The translations under genes and the position numbers were made by a program. A stretch of DNA of 64,000 nucleotides from Amphibalanus amphitrite (lineage: Eukaryota; Arthropoda; Thecostraca; Balanomorpha; Balanidae). Location: contig NW_024881519.1 of assembly GCF_019059575.1 (NCBI RefSeq), positions 806,001 through 870,000 on the forward strand, written 5' to 3'. The notes under the pieces were generated by a model, which was not told the DNA's origin, did not search any database, and worked only from the letters and a program-made list of their open reading frames with translations. Of the stretch, positions 10,266-22,119 are shown in pieces. The stretch's first letter is position 1; every line of letters starts with the position of its first letter.

Positions 10266-11857
10266 AAATATGTTAGGGCCAAGTAAAGCTGCATATACCA
10301 CGACACGGTGTATTGTGCTTCCAGCGACCGAAGACCAAGCACGGACACGGTGACCCACGGTACATAGAATACTAGGTAACACCGGTTTGTCCGCTCAACA
10401 CAAGGCCAATGGTCACCACTTTCTTCAGCTGACGTCTGTGACCTTGAGCTGACCTAGGAAAATAAACAGCTGACAATTTAGGCCATTTGGAACTCACTTG
10501 ACAGCTGAAGAGCGTGATTTAAAATATAAGTATTTGTCAGACACTGACAAAAGATATTATTCACCAGTCATTTTTTTAGCACATTCTGTCATAAATTAGC
10601 TGACTCCCTCTGCTCTTCCACACGGCAGAAAATGCAAGTGCAAATTATGCAGTCTTGAAGTGAACCAAACACTTATGATACACATGGTCGTTTCTATCAG
10701 AGCACAACGGAAACTGCGAGAAAACAAAAGAGAGTCGGACTCTACAAATGAATGAATTTGGAAGAAAAATAACTGCATTTTTTCCTGTGGAAATGTTGAC
10801 TTTGAAAACATTGGCCATCAACTTTAAAATTGCCCCCAAATCTGAAAAAGTGTGAATTGCCAAACAGGCAATCTTGCTGTTTTTGCTCAAGTTTGCTCGT
10901 GATTTAGAGAGATTCGATGCGAAAATGCATGGATATATACTTTTGAAAGCGAGGTGTCGATCACTTTTTATCCGTTTACTTTTAACGTTTTGACTTTTCA
11001 TCCGGGAATCTATGTACGGATATGTAACGGAGAGTCGCCCTTAAGGATTACGCTTACATCCTTTGCTCGATGGTTGGAAATTGGGAGGGGCTCGGCTATT
11101 TTCAACCACGGATATGGCTTTTTCACATGATGAGGAACATGCTGATAAGCGTTTTATGTGCCATAACAGCACAAAAGTATTTTTAATCATTTTTCAAAAA
11201 TAGTCGTTCTGCCGTATCTTTCAGTGCAAGGTGCCGTCGGTCATCCCCGACGTTACGTCACGCCGGGGATTGCCAGATTTTCATACTAGACTTCGACGCC
11301 CCCTGATTTCCACTCAGTTTTGCAAGCGAACGACTGAGCCTAAAGCACGTGCCTTCTGCTCGGCGCCGGTCGCGGCCCCACCATGTGCACACCACTGAAC
11401 CCACACCCTCGAAAATTTAATACGACAAATGAGCGCACGAGTCCGACTTGGTGTGAAACTTTCAGCCCCGTAACCTTTACCGTTTCCGAGCAATAGTGCG
11501 TTTTTCCCGTTTACAATGCTAACCCTATGGCGCACGTTCGCACGCGCCAAGGGCGCACCCCTGGCCGGATCATGTCCAAAATTTAATGCGGCCTACATGT
11601 AAAAGTGGCCCAAATCTCTGTAAAATTTCACGGCCATAGGTCAACGGATGCCGCCGCAATAAGCGCCACAAAGTGACTACGTCGCACACGGCGTGGGCGG
11701 CGGCGGCGGCGGGGTACTTTTTAGGATTTATAATATAGACTAGACGCGATAACTGTATGTTTTATGATTAACGGATGCATTAGTTTGGGTGTAGAAACTT
11801 GCATTTTTATTGGTATTATTTGTGAAGAACTGGGACTGCTTTTAATTGAACTGTAAA
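10266..11857. other. Unassigned region (probable LTR start, then unknown)
   Basis: The first few hundred bases are probably the 5' LTR and leader of the minus-strand Gypsy element, but its outer edge is not visible. Farther right I see a hairpin built on ATCCCCGACG...CGCCGGGGAT near 11235-11265 and a short CGG run near 11700. Open frames here are under 120 codons with no recognisable motif. Confidence 0.4.
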
Positions 11858-12035
11858 GTTAGGTTAGGTTAGGTTAGGTTAAGTTCGGTTAGGTTAGGTT
11901 AGGTTAGGTAAGGTTAGGTTAGGTTAGGTTAGGTTAGGTTAGGTTAGGTTAGGTTAGGTTAGGTTAGGTTAGGTTAGGTTAGGTTAGGTTAGGTTAGGTT
12001 AGGTTAGGTTAGGTTGGGTTGGGTTAGGTTGGGTT
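11858..12035 (+). repeat. Interstitial telomere-type (TTAGG)n array 1
   Basis: Nearly perfect GGTTA/TTAGG repeats with a few GGGTT variants toward the right end. TTAGG is the ancestral arthropod telomere repeat. It adjoins the AT-rich motif element on its right. Confidence 0.97.
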
Positions 12036-15000
12036 ACCCATATTCCCGATTTTGGCAAGGATTTACCCATATTCCCGAAAATGGCAAGCAAAACCCAAAA
12101 CATGGCTCTACTTAAACCTGCATATCTCTGGACACGCTTAAGATATCGGAATGAGTCTTGGTAATCTTAAAGAGGAAGGATGACCCTATCGATCAGTACT
12201 TTGCCCAATTTTGTACCTCTTATAGTACAGCTTTTAGGATAGGTCAAAGTTGGTCGAAAACCGGGTGAAAATGAAAACCTGCAAGAGACACTCCCGAAAA
12301 TGGCAAGATCGTCCCGATTTTGGCAAGTTCAATGGAATTCCCGAAAATGGCAAGGTCGACGACCTTAAGTGTTTTTTTGATAAATTTTTGATCTGAGACG
12401 ATGCGTTACGTCATTCTGATTCCAAAAATACAGGAAAATTTTAAGTCGGATAAAAACTGTTCACGTAATAGTCCTTCAAAGTTCAATGGAATTCCCGATA
12501 ATGGCAAGCAAAATTGAGCGCATCGATTTTTTACAAATTTTTGGGTGCGGAATGATGTATCATGTCCTGCTGAATCCAAAAATGCAAGAAAGTTTTAAGT
12601 CGGATAAAAATTGTTGAAGTTATACGTTATCTAATTTTTGCCCCAAAATCGAGGGAAAAAATAAAGTATATTTTTAAATAAAAACCTACCATTCCGATGT
12701 TATTTGACACGCTGAGCTCAAAAAAGTATCTCCTGAATCGATATCTTAAGTAGTTTTCCCACAAATGTCAAAAAACCGAGTTTCCAGAAAAATCTATATT
12801 TTTTATTTTAGCCGCCTGTAGCATGTACATTTTTTAAACAATCTGCATTTTTATTTTTACAAAAAATTGCTTGTAAGTGTCTCTACAAAACTGCTATCAG
12901 CGATTTTTGATATATTGTAGCTAGAAATTGAAAAAATTCGGTGTATTACACCCAACATTTCCTTTCAAATAAAGCTACAAATGTAACCACTGTAAAGACG
13001 TCCTAAACAAAGTCAATTCATTCTTCTTGGTGATGTTCCTTATGTAACTTTTTGTCCCCTTTCAGAAAATCTGGTTTTAAAAAATCTATCTTGTATAAAA
13101 CTCAAAATTTTTCAAAAAAACTGAATTTTTTTAAAATTGCTCAAAAGATGCTCCAATCAATTCTGAACATATCACCAATATATTTGCGTTAGAAAATATC
13201 AGTAGTTTTGATTATATCGTTCATTTAGTACGGCTACTACACGGTTTCATAATGTTAAAGAAAAACTTGTTGACAATTTTTAAGGATGAAAACGAGTGTC
13301 AACTGTTGTAAATGGTTGTGATTATTAATCAGTTCGTCCAGCTCTATCAGAAAAAAGAAAAAAAAGTCAAAATTTTGAGAAAAAATTTTTTCAAAATTTT
13401 TTTTTTGTCAAAATTTTTCATTCAAAATACCACTAAAATATTGGTAATAGGTAGCAGAAGCACCCCAGAAGAGCAAATCACTAAAATCGCGGTAGTTTGC
13501 TCTCTAGAGGTAAATCTTTGAAAATTTTTACAATATTTGATCATCTATAGCTCAGAAACTAAATAAACTAGGACAATGTTTTACCTCTTGTTGTATAGAA
13601 CTTTTGATGTTCTATTAGACCTGTACCTTATACTTTAAATCATTTGTCATTTTAACCCTGAAATTTTGAGTCAAAATTACAAAAAGTTTAAAGTAATTTT
13701 TTACCCACTTTTCAAAACGATATCAAAAAACTTTATATACCTTTTAGACAGACGATAAGAAGTTCTACAACATATGCCCATCAAAATGATAACACTTCCT
13801 TTTGTTTTTGTAACAATTAGTGTCAAACATAGCAAAAAATACAATTTTCAAACAACTGTAGCATCCGCACTGTACAAGTAAGGTATGATCTGAGCGCACC
13901 ATTGGGCTTGTCTTGCAGAGAGCTTTCCAATGATACCCAATTTTGATGTTTTACTTGAAAAACAAAAGATTTGGAAAAACTTAGAAAATTTACAGCACCA
14001 CATAAAGTTTCTAAGTGTTTCAGTAGTACTATTCAATGCTAAATATCTCGTTAAGTATCCATATTCGCTTAAACATGTATATTACAAACTTTGATATGAC
14101 CATCTCAAGAACATTTTGACAAATTTTGAAAATTTTGAAAATTTTGAATTTTTGAAAATTGATTTTTTTTTGAAATTTTGAAAGCGGATTATTATAAAAT
14201 GCGTCACACTGAATCAAAAAAACATTACTTATCTATATACTTATTTGACTAGAAAAGCCTTAGAAACGGCCTTGAAGTTGAAAACTTTTGTTCAAGGTTG
14301 TTTTAATGAGATATTTCGGGTATTTTTGGACCAAAATCAAAAAATTGGGTATCATTCGATAGCTCTTGACAAGGCGCGTCGATTCATATACAGTAAAATC
14401 TTAACTCGCCTTTTTTCAAAAAGAAATTACCAAAAAACCTACTAATTCTTTAATTTTTTCAGAAAATCACACTGCAATGAAAAAAGCCGCATAGGAGATA
14501 TACTACCCTGGAATCTGTAGGCCGCTCAATTCTCTACAAGCTCAATACAAAAAAATAGCGTTTGGATGAAAACTTTCAAAGATATGAGCATAAAACCAAA
14601 GCTAGTTTTGGGAAAAAGTGCGTAAAAGGTTGAAATTTCAAAGGTCTCTAGAAGCTAAACGAAATAAGCTAGAGCAAACTTCCGAACATCATTTAGATTC
14701 AGTTCGACGAGTTCTTTCTGATTTTAGGCTTGAAAAAGTCAAAAACTCAAAATTTTGAAATTTAGAAGCATGTGTTTTTTCAATGTTTACACCTAAATAT
14801 CTATGAAACCTGAGCAGATACGAGAGTTTAACACCTATAACTGAGAAGATGTTATTGTGCTCTATCGAATCCATGCAAGAAAGTTTTTGATCTACTTATT
14901 GGGATTGCACAACAAATCGATCAAAAAATAGTGATAAGTGAGTAATTTTCAGGTTTTTTGGATTTAACTCGGTTTAGAGTCAAGTGAGCGAAAAACGGAG

Positions 15001-16272
15001 ACCGGGGTTGGATGCGCCATCAAATTCTGCATCTTATGGTGGGTTGTTTTTTGGTCTAGCGCCATTTTGAATTTTGACCAAAAAATAGCAAAAATTCATT
15101 AAAAAATCATAGCTCGCTTGTTTACCAACCGATCTTTTTGAAACTTGCAGGGTGTATGGACAATGATACAGCAAATCGATTCATGCCGAAAATTTCCCAA
15201 TTTTTTTTGAAAAAATCGAAAATTTTGGGCAAAAACCAAAAAAAAATTTTTTTTGATTTTGACACGCAAAATCGATAGAGGGCATCAAACCAAGGTGCAT
15301 GCACGAAAAAAACCGTTTTTTGATCCATAAACACAGCCCCAGGAACCGCTGAAAGATTAAGGGTTGACGCGTCAAAGTGGACATTTGGAAGACCATATCT
15401 CAAGAACCAGTGAACCGATTTTCCAAAATCTTTTTTTAAAAGATACATCTTAACAAGTTCTATCTTTTATTTAGATGACATTTTACTCTCAGTTTTAAGA
15501 ATAACGAAGCAACCTCAAAAAAGTGCTAATATTAAGGTTTTTTGCGTTTTTGGAGGTGATGACGTCATTTTTTTGAAAAAAGTTATTTGAAAAAGTTGCT
15601 CAGCGTCACAAGATACATCTAAAACTGTTTTGTTTTTGCAAAAATGTCTATAAACAAAAAAGTTAGTTTTTCCAAAATTTTGTTTTTTCGTCCCCATTTC
15701 CACATTTTTTGCCCGATTCACTCAAAATTTCTGTCACAGATAGAGCTCATCAAACCCTATCGACTGTTGAAAGAATAAAGTTGATCCGATTTCTAGAACC
15801 GACTCTGTGCAATGTTTCCCTTGAATCCCGAAACAGGTACCAGACCCGGCTTCTCAGGACGGGTGAGGATATGTATGGGCTGACTACGTCTTTCAATTTT
15901 TAAGCCAAAAATAAAAAGCGGAGGGCGGATAAATCACACGGCATTGTTGAGTTTAGCATAAAAAGATATAGGGGTGACCAAAAAACCAGCCCAGTCGGAT
16001 AAATTTTGGCCATTTTATGGCCATCAAAAATTTTGGCAAAAATGACCAAACATGAAAAACTTAAACTATCCTAACTTTCAAACGCGACAAGGTACAGGAG
16101 GGCGGATAGATTATTCGTGTAGGGAATTGATTGAACTTGCGCAGAAACCCCAAAAAAAACCCCTAAACCCCCTTTAAGACCCTTTTTTAGGGGTTCAAAG
16201 TCGTTCCCGAAAATGGCAAGCATGCTTGCCAAAATCGGGAAAATCCTTGCCATATTCGGGAGTATTGGTATG
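12036..16272. mobile_element. AT-rich 4.2-kb block with subterminal CCCGAAAATGGCAAG motifs
   Basis: The block lies between two same-orientation TTAGG arrays. Its ends are imperfect inverted repeats: the left reads ATTCCCGATTTTGGCAAGGA, the reverse complement of the right reads ACTCCCGAATATGGCAAGGA. The 15-mer CCCGAWWWTGGCAAG recurs at 12045, 12074, 12293, 12313, 12340 and 12494 (forward), 16206 (forward) and 16225 and 16246 (reverse); 16206-16239 is a hairpin. The interior is very AT-rich, with many AAAATTTTG runs and no long open frame. Subterminal motif clusters are typical of DNA transposon ends that bind transposase, so I call it a probable non-autonomous DNA transposon of an unnamed family. 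Confidence 0.6.
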
Positions 16273-16498
16273 TTGGGTTAGGTTAGGTTAGGTTAGGTTA
16301 GGTTGGGTTGGGTTAGGTTGGGTTAGGTTAGGTTAGGTTAGGTTAGGTTAGGTTAGCTTAGGTAAGGTTGGGTTAGGTTAGGTTAGGTTGGGTTAGGTTA
16401 GGTTAGGTTAGGTTAGGTTAGGTTGGGTTAGGTTAGGTTACGTTAGGTTAGGTTAGGTTGGGCTAGGTTAGGTTAGGTTAGATTAGGTTAGGTTAGGT
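16273..16498 (+). repeat. Interstitial (TTAGG)n array 2
   Basis: TTAGG repeats with GGGTT, CTTAG and GATTA variants, in the same orientation as array 1. It ends at a short unique spacer (about 16499-16572). Confidence 0.95.
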
Positions 16499-16572
16499 GA
16501 CACGTACGTCCTGATTGTTCCAGATGTTATACATCGGTGCTGAAAATTCCAGATTTTCCCAAAACATGGTCC

Positions 16573-16715
16573 TATGTTAGGTTAGGCTAGGTTAGGTTGG
16601 TTTGGGTTAGGTTAGGTTAGGTTAGATTAGCTTAGGCTAGGTTAGGTTAGGTTAGGTTAGGGTAGGTTAGGTTAGGTTAGGTTAAGTTGGTTAGGTTAGG
16701 TTAGGTTTGGTTAGG
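16573..16715 (+). repeat. Interstitial (TTAGG)n array 3
   Basis: Degenerate TTAGG repeats in the same orientation, interrupted on the right by a TTAA element whose left flank is the array itself. Confidence 0.93.
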
Positions 16716-17598
16716 ATAGCCCTCGCCCGTATAGGGGGGGTCGAACGGACCCCCCGTGGTTTTTCGCGAATAACTCGCGTAAAAAGCGGCCGATCGCGAC
16801 GAAACTTTCAGTACCCTCGCGTTAATCAATTTTACACCTACCCTGAAAATTTCATGACCCTGACCCCAATGACCTTTGACCTGTGACCTACTTTTCGAGA
16901 CCATGTTTGGCCGGAATCGCGATTCGGCGTATGTCGGCTCGCATTAGCCGCGCGTTTGCACTCTTTTCGTGGTTTCAAGCGTTCAAACATGTGATATGAT
17001 GTTGCCCCCATGCATTAGGGTGGGTGTCAAGGTCACCTGAAGGTCAGGTCAGGTCACTGACCTTTGGTGACCTCGGTTCACTTTTTCGAGTTTTACATGT
17101 TTCTAGGCCAGTTTTTGGAGCTGAATTCGAATTTAGCATCCATATGAACATTTACGAAGTAGTTTTGGTGCCTTCGTAACATGTTACGAAGCTGTCAGAG
17201 GCGGTTGACACCTACTAGGAATACCCGGCAGGACCCCTACTGGTTGACCTGACCTGACCTGACCCGACCTGGACTAAATGCATGAAGACATCATTTGTGA
17301 TCAAAACTAACATGATATTCGTGATCAGCGCCCCGAAAAAACCCATAGCAGCCACACTTTACGACGTTCTAACAGGTCCCGATTTTCCGACTTTTCGGTC
17401 ATTGACCTGACCTGCAAGGTCAACCAATGACCTAGGACCTTAAAATTAGGTATCATCGGCTTCCTCTCGTCACGGGCAACACGCTCGTTTTTTCCGCGAA
17501 GCTCTAGCTCGATCAGGGGCGAAACGGCAAGGGGGGGTCCAACGGACCCCCCCTTATACGTTCGCGGCTGGAAAAACACCAATACGGGCGAGGGTTAA
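16716..17598. mobile_element. TTAA element, family C (CCCTCGCCCGTAT ends)
   Basis: Inverted ends CCCTCGCCCGTAT (from 16720) and ATACGGGCGAGGG (to 17594), with TTAA intact at the right (17595-17598) and ATAG in its place at the left. Strong subterminal hairpins GGGGGGGTCGAACGGACCCC and GGGGGGGTCCAACGGACCCC lie at the two ends. AGGTCA/TGACCT hexamers are frequent inside. It is inserted in TTAGG repeats. No coding capacity. Confidence 0.85.
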
Positions 17599-18181
17599 GT
17601 TAGGTTAGGTTTGGTTAGGTTAGGTTAGGTTAGATTAGGTTAGGCTAGGTTAGGATAGGTTAGGTTAGGTTAGGTTAGGTTAGGTTAGGTTAGGTTGGTT
17701 AGGTTAGGTTAGGTTAGGTTGGTTAGGTTAGGTTATGTTAGGTTAGGCTGGTTAGGTTAGGTTAGGTTAGGTTAGGTCAGGTTAGGTTAGGTTAGGTTAG
17801 GTTAGGTTAGGTTAGGTTAGGTTAGGTTAGGTTGGGTTGGGTTGGGTTGGGTTGGGTTGGGTTGGGTTAGGTTTGGTTGGGTTGGGTTAGGTTAGGTTAG
17901 GTTAGGTTAGGTTAGGTTAGGTTGGTTAGGTTAGCTTAGGTTAGGTTAGGTTAGGTTAGGTTGGTTAGGTTAGGTTAGGTTACGTTAGGTTAGGTTAGGT
18001 TAGGTTACGTTAGGTTAGGCTAGGTTTGGCTTGTTCTGGTTAGGTTAGGTTAGGTTAGGTTAGGTTATGTTGGGTTAGATTAGTTTAGGTTAGGTTAGGT
18101 TAGATTAGGTTAGGTTAGGTTAGGTTAGGTTAGGTTAGGTTAGGTTAGGTTAGGTTAGGTTAGGTTAGGTTAGGTTAGATT
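17595..18181 (+). repeat. Interstitial (TTAGG)n array 4
   Basis: The longest array, about 590 bases, with blocks of GGGTT and GGTTG variants near 17830-17890. Variant-rich arrays suggest an old interstitial site rather than an active chromosome end. Confidence 0.96.
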
Positions 18182-18452
18182 AAGTGTCACTTTGCCAAAG
18201 TGCCACTTATCAAAGGGACACTTTGGGAAACGTTGGTGCAGGTGTGTAAGAGTGGCTATATGAATCCATTGTGGGGTCGCCCTTTCCAATAAGTGTCACG
18301 TAACAGCAATGGGACCAGGGACTCTATATGAACTGGAGCCAGGGTGCTCACCAAGAAGACCAATGTCTCCATCCTATCATCCTTCCGGGTCTGAAATGGT
18401 CTTGTCAGGCCGAAAGGGCATAACCCAACAAAACAAACTTAATTAGCTACCT

Positions 18453-18526
18453 GGCTGCGTGGTGTAGTGGTTAGCGCACTAACCTCGCGCTCAAATGCCA
18501 CGGGGTTCGAATCCCATCGCCGGCTG
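18453..18526 (+). repeat. tRNA-derived SINE head
   Basis: A tRNA-like stretch with an A box (GTGGTGTAGTGGTTAGCGC) and a B box (GGTTCGAATCC at about 18504) at tRNA spacing. It is followed by CGCCGGCTGATGCTTTTGGC, which is repeated in degenerate form 70 bases later, so it is a SINE promoter and not a working tRNA gene. Confidence 0.7.
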
Positions 18527-18617
18527 ATGCTTTTGGCGTGTTGTCCCAGTAAACATGCCGACGTCGGCGACTGGGGGGCTCGAATCCCGCCGCCGGTTGA
18601 TATTTTTGGCGCGTTGT

Positions 18618-18829
18618 CCCAATAAACATGCCGACGTCGGCCCCGTCGGTCCAACGACAAACGATCTCGTCAACCTCGGCAAACGACCTCGGCCCGATGT
18701 CGGCTCGACGTCGGCTGGACTTCGGCTGGACGTCGGAACATGCGGGCATATCCGACGTCCAGCCGATGTCGGGCCGAGGTTGAACCGACGTCGGGCCGAC
18801 GTCGGGCCGACGTCGGCAGGTTTACTGGG
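18618..18829. mobile_element. GACGTCGG foldback MITE, copy 1
   Basis: Ends CCCAATAAACATGCCGACG and CGGCAGGTTTACTGGG form inverted repeats, and the interior is almost wholly made of GACGTCGG/CCGACGTC units in both directions. A truncated start of the same element is seen at 18545. Any open frame read through it is a repeat artefact. Confidence 0.75.
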
Positions 18830-18830
18830 T

Positions 18831-18898
18831 AACCTAACCTAACCTAACCTAACCTAACCTAACCTAACCTAACCTAACCCAACCCAACCCAACCCAAC
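18831..18898 (-). repeat. (CCTAA)n array, reversed orientation
   Basis: About 70 bases of AACCT repeats reading in the opposite direction to arrays 1-4, ending in AACCC variants. With array 4 it forms a head-to-head pair around the 650-base composite unit. Confidence 0.95.
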
Positions 18899-18924
18899 CT
18901 CATATTATCAGAGAATATCATCGA

Positions 18925-20120
18925 TTAACCCGCGCCCGGCTGGGGGTCCTGGATTTCCACGCCCTGCTGGGGGGGGGGGGGTGTTTGAACACCCCCCCTT
19001 CTAACTCGGCTCCTGGGCCACGTAGCGATACGCGGAAGGCGGCGTTCGAAAGAGCGTCAAAAATAATGACGAAATCACTTCGGTCAATTTTTTGGTCAGG
19101 TCAAAGGTCAGGTCACCAGAGGTCATTGAATGCAAAATTTCGCCGATTTCCAGGTCGAATGTCGACAATTTCCAAGAAGCCAACGCATAACTCGGGAACC
19201 AATAGAGCTACAGCGCCGCGGAAAAGCGCATTCGATAGCCCTATTAACGCCCTTTCTGAGTAATTTTCTCAGATTTGACCTAACGTCAACGGTTTTGCCT
19301 GCAGGGGGCAAAAACTGCAAAAATAGCCGATTTTTTCGGAGACAGTTTTTCTGCAATAACTTTTGACCCAAGCCTTGTACGAGCTTACTTTTACTGGCAT
19401 CGTGTTCCTCTCGTCAAGACACATCGAATGAACTATAACTTGACCTTGAAAGGTCAACTTGAAAATTTGACCTCAGGTCAAGGTCATGACCTGACCGGAA
19501 ATGGTCATGTTGCATATCAGTCGATCCGTATCGTCGAGCTGAACACATCTAAGGCGTTTTCATCGCTCTAGCATGCCTCTATCAAAAGTTATTTGCGAAA
19601 AACTGTTAGATACCATTCGTGACCTAAGATGACCTCAGGGCATAAACAGGGGTCACGGACACCATTTTCATGTTCAGGGTGTCTAAACCACTTGTAATTC
19701 AGTGTTTGGGAGTGTTTATAATGTCTTTCGTCCAAAAGAGGCGCATTTCAATTTTCTCCCATTGACTTATAATGGGGAGGTCGCAAAATTGACCTGACCT
19801 TAGGTCATCGATATCAAAATTCTGAGATATACATTTTGTACATGCTATTGCTCTTAGCAATCGCTGAAAGTTTCAAAGCGATCGGTCACTCGGTGTAGCT
19901 ATGACAGACATTGAAACTTTTTATGAGGTGAGGTCACTTCAAGTGACCTGGTGACCTGACCTTGAATGACCTTGGTCTGAAATTTTCACAACATGTGTAG
20001 AATCGATGTATGATAAGGTGTACCAAAAACGGCGGCGCTCCGCGCCGCCGTTTTTGAGATATTCGCAAAAAACCACAAGGGGGGTGTTCAAACACCCCCC
20101 CCCAGCAGGGCGCGGGTTAA
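18925..20120. mobile_element. TTAA element, family A, second copy
   Basis: TTAA at 18925-18928 and 20117-20120; very similar to 3006-4196 along its length, including the subterminal hairpins and AGGTCA clusters. It shares its right TTAA with the next element. Inserted in the left arm of foldback X. Confidence 0.9.
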
Positions 20121-21291
20121 CCCGCGCCGGGCCGGGGGTGTTTGAACACCCCCCTGCGGTTTTTCGCAGATATCTCAAAAACGGCGGCGCGGAGCGCCGC
20201 CGTTTTTGGCACACCTGTTTGTGCATCTTTTCCGCACATGTTGTAAAAATTTTAGACCCAGGTCACCTTAGGTCAGGTCACCAGGTCACGCCAAGTGACC
20301 TCACCTCAGAAAAAATAAGAATGCTCGTCATAGCTATACCGATTGATCGATTGCCTTGAAACTTTCAGCGATTGATTAGAGTAACATTATCTATAAAATG
20401 TATATCTCGGAATTTTGATATCTGTGACCTAAGGTCAGGTCAATTTTGCGACCTCTCCATTATAAGTCAATGGGAGAAAATTGAAAAGCGTCTGTTTTGC
20501 ACGAACGTTATTCTAGACACTCTCAAACATCGAGATGTAGGTAAAATGGACTCACTGAACCGGAAAATGGCAACTGTGACCCCTCGTTATGTCCCCGAGG
20601 TCATCATCTCAGGTCACGAACAGAATCTAACAGTTTTTCGCTAATAACTTCTGATAGAGACGTGCTAGAGCGCTGAAAACGCCTTAGATGTGTTCGGCTC
20701 GACGTTGCGGATCGACTGATATGCAACATGACCTTTTCCGGTCAGGTCATGACCTTGACCTGAGGTCAAATTTTCAAGTTGACCTTTCAAGGTCAAATTA
20801 TAGTTCATTCGACGCGTCTCGACGAGTGGAACACGATGGTGGCAAAAGTAATGTCATGACTCTTTTGAGTCAAAAGTTATTGCCGAAAAAACGTTTTTCG
20901 TAAAAACGGCTATTTTTGTAGTTTTTGCCCCCTGGAGGCTAAACCGTTGACCTGAGGTCAAATCTGAGAACATTACTCAGAAAGGTCTGTAAAAGGGCTA
21001 TCGAATGCGCTTTTCCGCGGCGCTGTAGCTCTATCGTTCCCGAGATAGCCGTTGGCAGTTTCCAAAATGTTGAAATAGTGGACATTTGACCTTTGGTGAC
21101 CTCTGGTGACCTGAGCTTTGACCTGACCCAAAAATGACCGAAGTGTTTTCGTCCTTATTTTGGACGTTCTTTCGATTGCCGCTTACCGCGTGTCGCTACG
21201 TGGCCCAGGAGCCGAGTTAGAAGGGGGGGGGGGTGTTCAGACACCCCCGGCCTGGCGCGGAATCTCAGAGCACCGGCCCGGCGCGGGTTAA
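20117..21291. mobile_element. TTAA element, family A-prime, inverted and abutting
   Basis: TTAA at 20117-20120 (shared) and 21288-21291, ends CCCGCGCCGGGCC/GGCCCGGCGCGGG. The interior resembles family A in reverse orientation but is clearly diverged, so it is a related subfamily. Subterminal hairpins and many AGGTCA/TGACCT motifs are present. No gene. Confidence 0.85.
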
Positions 21292-22119
21292 AACACTGAA
21301 ATAAATTCATAAAATAACGATATTTGCTGTAAAAGAGATTAGGTGCAGATTTGGTCAAATTAGGTGCACTCGCCGAATAGCCCGTCGTGAAAAAGGCTAA
21401 TGTCACACAAATGCGGCACGAGTGCCAATACGGATACGGTCGATTACACGCCTTTATACGCTTTACACGTCGATTACACGCTTTTCATTCTTAAAATAAA
21501 AAGTCGCAGTGCATGCATCCAGCATTTAAGGGTAAAATATTTTTACGCCGACCGCCTCAGGCGATTACGTGCTGTCACCCACCTGGCCGCAGCTGCCTCT
21601 CCGTTCTTAAACATGTGTCTTGCGGCGCAGTATCACCCCTGGTACGGACGGCTAGTGTCATCTGGGGAGCGAGGTTAGTACTAGCATTCGCCACCTCAGC
21701 GACGAGGTGTCACCGCGGGCGGTGGCTCGTGCCTATACGGGCGCTGGGAAAGGCTGGCATGGGGCACAGACACGTCTTAACGTAACACAAGTAAGTCACA
21801 GTAATTGAAATAGGCCAGTGGCAATATTATCACACGAATGCAGCACGAACACGGATACGGCCGATTAGACGGCCGGCAGCCGCCGCCAATATTCTTCAAG
21901 ATAAGGTTGGGGCTGTTGTCGTGTGGCTGTCAGCTGTTGTGCCAGGCGGTCGTGCTGACATGCCGGTGGGCGGTAGCGGAATTCCAGGATTCAATTATTT
22001 AGTGATATGAAAGAAAAACATTGGCCTTATTCCTCGAGTCTATACCAAAATTAATGCAAAGCTACCTTTTTTTATTTACGTGATATTTCGGCCAACAGAC
22101 CATTATCAAACGAAAGAAA

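Larger units (their letters stand above)
1..10300 (-). mobile_element. Old Ty3/Gypsy LTR retrotransposon, left part outside window, heavily nested
   Basis: Reading right to left, the minus strand shows a possible primer-binding site near 10.25 kb, gag with zinc knuckles (about 9.1-10.08 kb), a protease/pol stretch (8.27-9.05 kb), reverse transcriptase (4.6-4.72 and about 2.2-3.0 kb), RNase H (about 1.66-2.18 kb) and integrase (1-649), running off the window. This order is the Ty3/Gypsy order. It is broken, with several breaks besides three insertions of other transposons (650-1601, 3006-4196 with its tandem copy, and 4729-8258). The amount of nesting says it is old. The 3' LTR would lie outside; the 5' LTR should start near 10.27 kb but I cannot place its far end. 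Confidence 0.85.
18182..18829. repeat. Composite repeat unit, copy 1 (palindrome, repeat V tail, tRNA-like SINE, GACGTCGG foldback)
   Basis: This whole stretch recurs at 45338-46008 in the same order with only scattered differences. It has an AAGTGTCACTTTG palindrome, the 3' half of repeat V, a tRNA-like promoter and a GACGTCGG foldback. In this copy it sits exactly between TTAGG repeats on the left and CCTAA repeats on the right. Confidence 0.85.

Noticed and set aside
11858-18181. True chromosome end
   Set aside because: Arrays are interrupted, variant-rich, flanked on both sides by ordinary transposon-rich DNA, and change orientation; interstitial repeats are more likely.
18453-18526. Functional tRNA gene
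   Set aside because: The anticodon arm is poor by eye, and the unit is repeated with a SINE body and a duplicated B-box segment.
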